From: Candidatus Pacearchaeota archaeon
Lineage (GTDB): Archaea > Nanobdellota > Nanobdellia > Pacearchaeales > GW2011-AR1
Direction: 5' to 3'
Length of the DNA: 10,001 bases
Assembly (NCBI GenBank): GCA_030699205.1
Contig: JAUYJY010000020.1
Location: 1-10,001, forward strand
How positions within the stretch are numbered: position 1 is the stretch's first letter; every line of letters starts with the position of its first letter. Of this stretch, positions 7,165 to 10,001 are shown one piece after another. The notes under the pieces were generated by a model. The model was not told where the DNA came from, ran no database searches, and worked only from the letters and a program-made list of their open reading frames with translations. A program made the translations under genes and the position numbers.

Positions 7165-7986
7165 TCATAAAACAAAAAAATAAATCCCTGCAAGAATAAT
7201 CGCAATTAAAAACGCAGGAGTAAACGGAACGCCCTGTTTAATTAAAACTTTCTTCCCCGCCTTTCTCAAAATCTTAATTTCCTCAATACTTAATCCATGC
7301 ACGCTTTTCTTAATAACTTTCCCATTAACCTTGACCTCTCTCTCCAACCAATCTCCCTCAATCAAATTTTCAGGTTTCACAAAATTAACCATGCACGCTT
7401 TCTCAACAGATTTAACATAAATATAAAGAAAAGGAATTAAAATCAAAACAAAAAAAGATAAACTTGAAAATCCAAAACCTTTAGACAAAAGAATAATTTC
7501 AATTATCAAAAAAATAAAAAATACTAAATAAAACCAATTTTTATTTTCTAAAAACATTTTAGAAAACTCTCTTCCAAATTCTTTTTTTCTTTTCAAAACC
7601 AAAAAGATAGTATAAATCAAAGTATAAATCATTCCTACAAAAAACAAAACAAAAATAAATCCAAGTCCAAATTTAATATAATCTCCTAAATTTGTATACG
7701 GAAAAATCCCCCCGATACCATAAAGTAATTTAGCATCCCCCCCTCCAAAAAATTTAGAATAATAAAACAAATATCCAAACAACGCAAATAACAAAACACC
7801 CCCTAAACCAAAAAGAAAAAATTCAACATTTCTAATAACTACAGAATAAAACGCCCGATAAGCAAGCACAAAAGCAATCAAACTAAAAGTCAGCCAATTT
7901 GCTATCTCCGTCGTCTTAAAATCCTGAATCATAGCAAAAACAACCCAAACAAAACTTAAACTAAACAGAAAAATATATTTATACAT
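7165..7986 (-). CDS. A24-family prepilin/preflagellin peptidase, archaeal type
   Basis: This 273-residue polytopic membrane protein has the two catalytic aspartates of family A24. D22 lies in QDFKTTEIANW after the first helix, and D84 in GGGDAKLL, the GxGD-type motif. The family cleaves the positively charged leader of type IV pilin-like or archaellin precursors at the cytoplasmic face of the membrane. Residues 199-273, including GLSIEEIKILRKAGKKVLIK and GVPFTPAFLIA, match the C-terminal domain typical of archaeal members and end in a last helix. No prepilin with a class III leader (charged residues and Gly before the hydrophobic stretch) is encoded next to it, so its substrates must lie elsewhere unless the surface proteins use an unusual site. 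The start follows the 7993-8118 ORF by six bases. The purine-rich end of that ORF offers only a weak ribosome site. Confidence 0.92.
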   Translation of the reverse strand: MYKYIFLFSLSFVWVVFAMIQDFKTTEIANWLTFSLIAFVLAYRAFYSVVIRNVEFFLFGLGGVLLFALFGYLFYYSKFFGGGDAKLLYGIGGIFPYTNLGDYIKFGLGFIFVLFFVGMIYTLIYTIFLVLKRKKEFGREFSKMFLENKNWFYLVFFIFLIIEIILLSKGFGFSSLSFFVLILIPFLYIYVKSVEKACMVNFVKPENLIEGDWLEREVKVNGKVIKKSVHGLSIEEIKILRKAGKKVLIKQGVPFTPAFLIAIILAGIYFFVL

Positions 7987-7992
7987 CTTGCT

Positions 7993-8118
7993 TCATCCCT
8001 TCTTTCCTTCCCTTACCTCTGTGCTTCTAAACTTCCCGCCCTTCTTATAAACTCCCCGTCTTTTCTTCTTCCTCTTATCATTCTTGCTCTTCCTTCTTTC
8101 GTTATCTCCCTGCCTCAT
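7993..8118 (-). CDS. Possible small, very basic protein (41 aa)
   Basis: ATG at 8116-8118 opens 41 codons beginning MRQGDNERRKSKNDKRKKKR and ending REGKKG. About half of the residues are Lys or Arg and none are hydrophobic runs, as in nucleic-acid-binding tails. GGGAG lies six bases before ATG, and the TGA stop lies six bases before the peptidase start, so it would sit in the same message. I recognise no family. A purine-rich leader read by chance is the main alternative. Confidence 0.35.
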   Translation of the reverse strand: MRQGDNERRKSKNDKRKKKRRGVYKKGGKFRSTEVREGKKG

Positions 8119-8148
8119 TTAAACTCCCTTAAATCCCCCGAAACCCAT
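8119..8148 (-). other. Nine-codon leader ORF in frame with the basic ORF
   Basis: ATG at 8146-8148 reads MGFGGFKGV and stops at TAA (8119-8121), immediately followed by the ATG of the 7993-8118 ORF in the same frame. The ATG lies about 22 bases from a TATA-like box (8168-8180), so it would sit at the 5' end of the transcript. It may be a leader peptide, or the two may be one gene interrupted by a stop. Confidence 0.2.
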
Positions 8149-8167
8149 TACAAAATAAAACAAACTG

Positions 8168-8180
8168 ATTTATTAAACCT
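8168..8180 (-). promoter_or_regulatory. TATA-like box for the peptidase transcript
   Basis: GGTTTAATAAATC on the minus strand resembles an archaeal BRE/TATA pair and abuts the left end of repeat copy B. Initiation about 22-25 bases downstream would fall near the ATG at 8148. The repeat would then lie directly upstream of this promoter. Confidence 0.4.
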
Positions 8181-8366
8181 ATAGTCTAAGACATTTATAA
8201 TTGAAAGGTATTTGTCTTAGACTATTAGCAGAAGAACAAAAAACTGTTCAAAATATGGACAATTCTGTTGATTAGCACAATTGTTTTCAGAATTGTACAG
8301 ATAGAGAATTCTGGACAAATAGTGTTCCAATTATCAGAATTATCTATATTTTGTCTTCCGCTATAT
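8180..8366 (+). repeat. Interspersed repeat, copy B (complete, about 187 bp)
   Basis: This is the only full-length copy. It opens with a hairpin whose 13-base arms match perfectly: ATAGTCTAAGACA at 8181-8193 and TGTCTTAGACTAT at 8213-8225, around a 19-base loop. The 140-base part shared with copy A follows (8227-8366). Four boxes of the form TAG-four bases-AGACA occur in alternating orientation at 8182, 8214 (reversed), 8226 (with one extra A) and the right end (reversed). The outermost bases, TATAG and CTATA, also mirror each other. It lies between divergent promoters for the peptidase and the ATPase. Variable bases against copy A are A at 8230 and C at 8359. It may be a MITE-like element or a recombination site; no transposase is present. 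Confidence 0.92.
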
Positions 8367-8391
8367 GAGCCATCAGAATCCCAAAAATAAA

Positions 8392-8412
8392 GTGATACAA
8401 AAACTATAACAC
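8392..8412 (+). promoter_or_regulatory. Upstream dyad site 1 of the ATPase gene
   Basis: This 21-base site begins GTGATACAA and ends CTATAACAC. It is part of a 24-base stretch (8389-8412) that recurs 34 bases later with 22 of 24 identical. Its own dyad is weaker, with six of nine arm positions paired. It is probably a second binding site of the same protein as the downstream copy. Confidence 0.5.
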
Positions 8413-8425
8413 ATTGAGCCAAAAG

Positions 8426-8446
8426 TGATACAAAAATTGTAACACT
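8426..8446 (+). promoter_or_regulatory. Upstream dyad site 2 of the ATPase gene
   Basis: The arms GTGATACAA and TTGTAACAC surround three A bases, with eight of nine arm positions complementary. It ends six bases before the AAGCTTAATA promoter element, the right place for an archaeal operator. An alternative is that the two sites are transposase-binding repeats at the remnant of an insertion-sequence end. Confidence 0.55.
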
Positions 8447-8452
8447 TAGAAA

Positions 8453-8462
8453 AGCTTAAATA
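8453..8462 (+). promoter_or_regulatory. TATA/BRE-like promoter of the ATPase gene
   Basis: AAGCTTAATA ends 22 bases before ATG 8484 and no Shine-Dalgarno is visible, which points to a leaderless message. The identical element precedes the 6155-6994 gene on the other strand. Confidence 0.5.
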
Positions 8463-8483
8463 CTCTCAATTTCTCAATTAATT

Positions 8484-9758
8484 ATGGAAAGAGATAAGTT
8501 ATATTATGTATTGTTTGAGCAACAGAAAGAACTAGAGGAAAAGAAAGATTTTATAGAAAGAGAGCTAACAAAAAAAGCATTATCCTTTATTCATCTAAAA
8601 CTTCCAATTATAATAACGGGAGTTAGAAGATCTGGTAAATCAACATTATTAAGAATAATTAAAAATAAATTAAACTTAAAACCAAAAGAGTATATTTATA
8701 TAAATTTCAATGACGAAAGGCTCGTAGATTTTTCCTTAGAAGATTTTCAGAAAATACTGGATTTTGCTAAAGAACAGAATTACACTGAAAATTATCACTT
8801 GTTCTTAGATGAAATTCAGGAAACAATTGGCTGGGAAAAATGGGTAGACAGAATAAAAGAAAAACATCAAATATTTATAACAGGCTCTAATGCAAAATTG
8901 TTAAGTAAAGAGATTTCAACAGTCTTAACAGGCAGATCTATAAGTATAGATTTATATCCATTCAGCTTTAATGAGTTTCTACTGTCCAAAAAAATAAAAA
9001 CAGATAATTGGAAATTAGATCTTAAAACACAATCATTGTTAAGAAAAGAATTTTCAGAATACTTATTTTCCGGAGGAATGCCCAAAGCTATCATTGACAA
9101 AGATAAAAGACTACTAAAGGAAAACTATGAAAATATATTGTATAGAGACATCATAAAAAGATTCAGTCAGAAATTAGAAAAGCCAATTAAAGAAATATCA
9201 GTTTATTTATTGTCCAACGCAGGATGTGAAACAAGCATAAGATCTTTATCAAAGATAATAGAAATAAAAAATCTTTCTACATTAAAAACAATTTTAGATA
9301 CATTTGAGAAATCATTTCTCTTCTTTTTTGTATATAAGTTTGACTATTCAGTCAAAAAACAAATAAAAAACCCTAGAAAAATTTATTGCGTAGATAATGG
9401 ATTTGTCCGCGAGGGGGGCTTTAAAATGTCAGACAATCTTGGAAGAATGATCGAAAATTTAGTATTTTTAGAACTAAAAAGAATAAACAAAGAGATATAT
9501 TACTTTTCAGATAAAAAAGAGTGTGATTTCTTAATAAGAGAAAAAAATAAAATAAGCGCGGCAATACAAGTATGTTATAGTCTTAATGAAAAAAATAAAG
9601 ACAGAGAAATAAACGGGCTTTTAGAAACTCTTAATAAATTCAATCTAAAAAATGGCTTAATAATAACAAATAGTCAGGAAAAAGAAATAAAAATAGAGGA
9701 TAAAAAAATAAAAGTAATCCCAGCTTGGAAATGGCTTCTACAAAGCCAAAGTCAATAA
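8484..9758 (+). CDS. AAA_14 / DUF4143 family ATPase
   Basis: The 424-residue protein has the full layout of the archaeal and bacterial AAA_14 plus DUF4143 family: Walker A GVRRSGKST (46-54), Walker B LFLDEIQE with D109 and E110, a sensor-like TGSN (133-136), LTGR with R151, and the SGGMPKA segment. The C-terminal part is a PD-(D/E)XK-like fold with E324 or E330, ECDFLI (346-351) and IQV (361-363). Q362 and the absence of Lys after it suggest the nuclease-like site is degenerate, as in many relatives. The cellular role is not established; relatives are patchily distributed and often multi-copy. It is the only gene between repeat copies B and C and the only plus-strand gene here. One sampled line (8581-8640) has 17 G or C of 60, against 29 of 60 in 2041-2100 of the surface gene, consistent with a separate origin. 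The gene is intact. Confidence 0.93.
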   Translation: MERDKLYYVLFEQQKELEEKKDFIERELTKKALSFIHLKLPIIITGVRRSGKSTLLRIIKNKLNLKPKEYIYINFNDERLVDFSLEDFQKILDFAKEQNYTENYHLFLDEIQETIGWEKWVDRIKEKHQIFITGSNAKLLSKEISTVLTGRSISIDLYPFSFNEFLLSKKIKTDNWKLDLKTQSLLRKEFSEYLFSGGMPKAIIDKDKRLLKENYENILYRDIIKRFSQKLEKPIKEISVYLLSNAGCETSIRSLSKIIEIKNLSTLKTILDTFEKSFLFFFVYKFDYSVKKQIKNPRKIYCVDNGFVREGGFKMSDNLGRMIENLVFLELKRINKEIYYFSDKKECDFLIREKNKISAAIQVCYSLNEKNKDREINGLLETLNKFNLKNGLIITNSQEKEIKIEDKKIKVIPAWKWLLQSQSQ

Positions 9759-9770
9759 AACAAAGAGACA

Positions 9771-9792
9771 AGTCTTGCTCTTAACCAAGACT
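9771..9792 (+). terminator. Hairpin downstream of the ATPase gene
   Basis: AGTCTTG (9771-9777) and CAAGACT (9786-9792) are perfect seven-base arms around an eight-base loop, 13 bases past the stop. No long T run follows, so a role in termination is only possible. Confidence 0.3.
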
Positions 9793-9846
9793 CTTAATTA
9801 TAGAATCCCTCTGTTTCTCCAGTTTTTCAATTGCTCTCTTTCGCAT
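9781..9846 (-). pseudogene. Short ORF, possibly the remnant of a coiled-coil N-terminus
   Basis: ATG at 9844-9846 reads MRKRAIEKLEKQRDSIIKSL plus one Gly, then TAA at 9781-9783. The 21 residues have the heptad-like charge pattern of a real protein start, yet the frame ends at once. It may be the leftover 5' end of a gene cut when the repeat-flanked segment formed, or chance. I do not recognise a family. Confidence 0.2.
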
Positions 9847-9863
9847 TAAAAAAATAAATCTAA

Positions 9864-10001
9864 TATAGTCTAAGACATTTATAATTGAAAGGTATTTGTC
9901 TTAGACTATTAGCGGAAGAACAAAAAACTGTTCAAAATATGGACAATTCTGTTGATTAGCACAATTGTTTTCAGAATTGTACAGATAGAGAATTCTGGAC
10001 A
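9864..10001 (+). repeat. Interspersed repeat, copy C (cut by the window end)
   Basis: The left 47 bases (9864-9910) are identical to copy B 8180-8226, with the same hairpin arms at 9865-9877 and 9897-9909. The following 91 bases match copy B except for one base: G at 9914 where B has A (8230). In that base it agrees with copy A. The right end, including the second variable base, lies outside the window. It closes the segment that holds the ATPase gene. Confidence 0.92.

Noticed and set aside
8225..8422. A 65-codon minus-strand frame across repeat copy B
   Set aside because: It lies within an AT-rich repeat and the operator region, has no ribosome site or recognisable domain, and the repeat's inverted-repeat structure explains the conservation better than coding does.
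1..10001. The repeats as a CRISPR array
   Set aside because: Copies are 140-187 bp and kilobases apart with genes between them, with no short regular spacers and no cas genes.

Overview
The window looks like an AT-rich archaeal chromosome, most plausibly a DPANN-type lineage (Woesearchaeota, Pacearchaeota or another Nanoarchaeota relative). That placement is an inference. It rests on archaeal TATA-like boxes 22-26 bases upstream of start codons (leaderless style), a prepilin/preflagellin peptidase with the archaeal C-terminal domain, an AAA_14/DUF4143 ATPase, and small surface proteins with Gly-rich linkers. No rRNA, tRNA or CRISPR array was seen.

Layout. A long interspersed repeat (about 187 bp when complete) divides the window. 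Copy A occupies 1-140, with its left part outside the window. Copy D at 7056-7096 has an internal deletion. Copy B at 8180-8366 is complete. Copy C at 9864-10001 is cut by the window edge. All four point the same way. Between A and B lies a minus-strand block, read from high to low coordinates: a possible tiny basic protein (7993-8118), an A24 prepilin-type peptidase (7165-7986), a secreted FN3/DUF4215 protein with a C-terminal membrane anchor (6155-6994), a large exported protein with MopE-type Cys/Asp metal-binding motifs (3769-6129), a large exported protein resembling rhamnogalacturonan-lyase-like RIFT-barrel enzymes (832-3540), and a second FN3 protein with a Gly/Ser linker and membrane anchor (162-827). 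Between B and C lies one plus-strand gene, the AAA_14/DUF4143 ATPase (8484-9758). Its base composition is visibly more AT-rich, and two dyad sites precede its promoter.

How the genes may work together. The four exported proteins look like a cell-surface glycan-interaction module: two large soluble-domain proteins and two small FN3 proteins tethered by a C-terminal membrane helix. All four carry a GITG[Y/F] motif beside the membrane segment. Both large proteins end in what looks like the first strand of an FN3 domain (APSNLQAVLN and RPTNFMAVVN). Both small proteins begin their FN3 domain at strand B, directly after the signal peptide, with strand A missing. Joining the two halves would give a canonical FN3 domain. 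This suggests a non-covalent, strand-donating surface anchor, or a split fusion that occurred twice. It is the most interesting hypothesis in the window.

The second notable system is the repeat. Copies A and B differ at only two of 140 positions, and those two positions face each other in the terminal inverted repeat. The variants are arranged so that each cargo segment, not each repeat copy, carries a perfectly matched pair of ends. This resembles the logic of integron cassettes, although no canonical attC core motif or recombinase is visible here.
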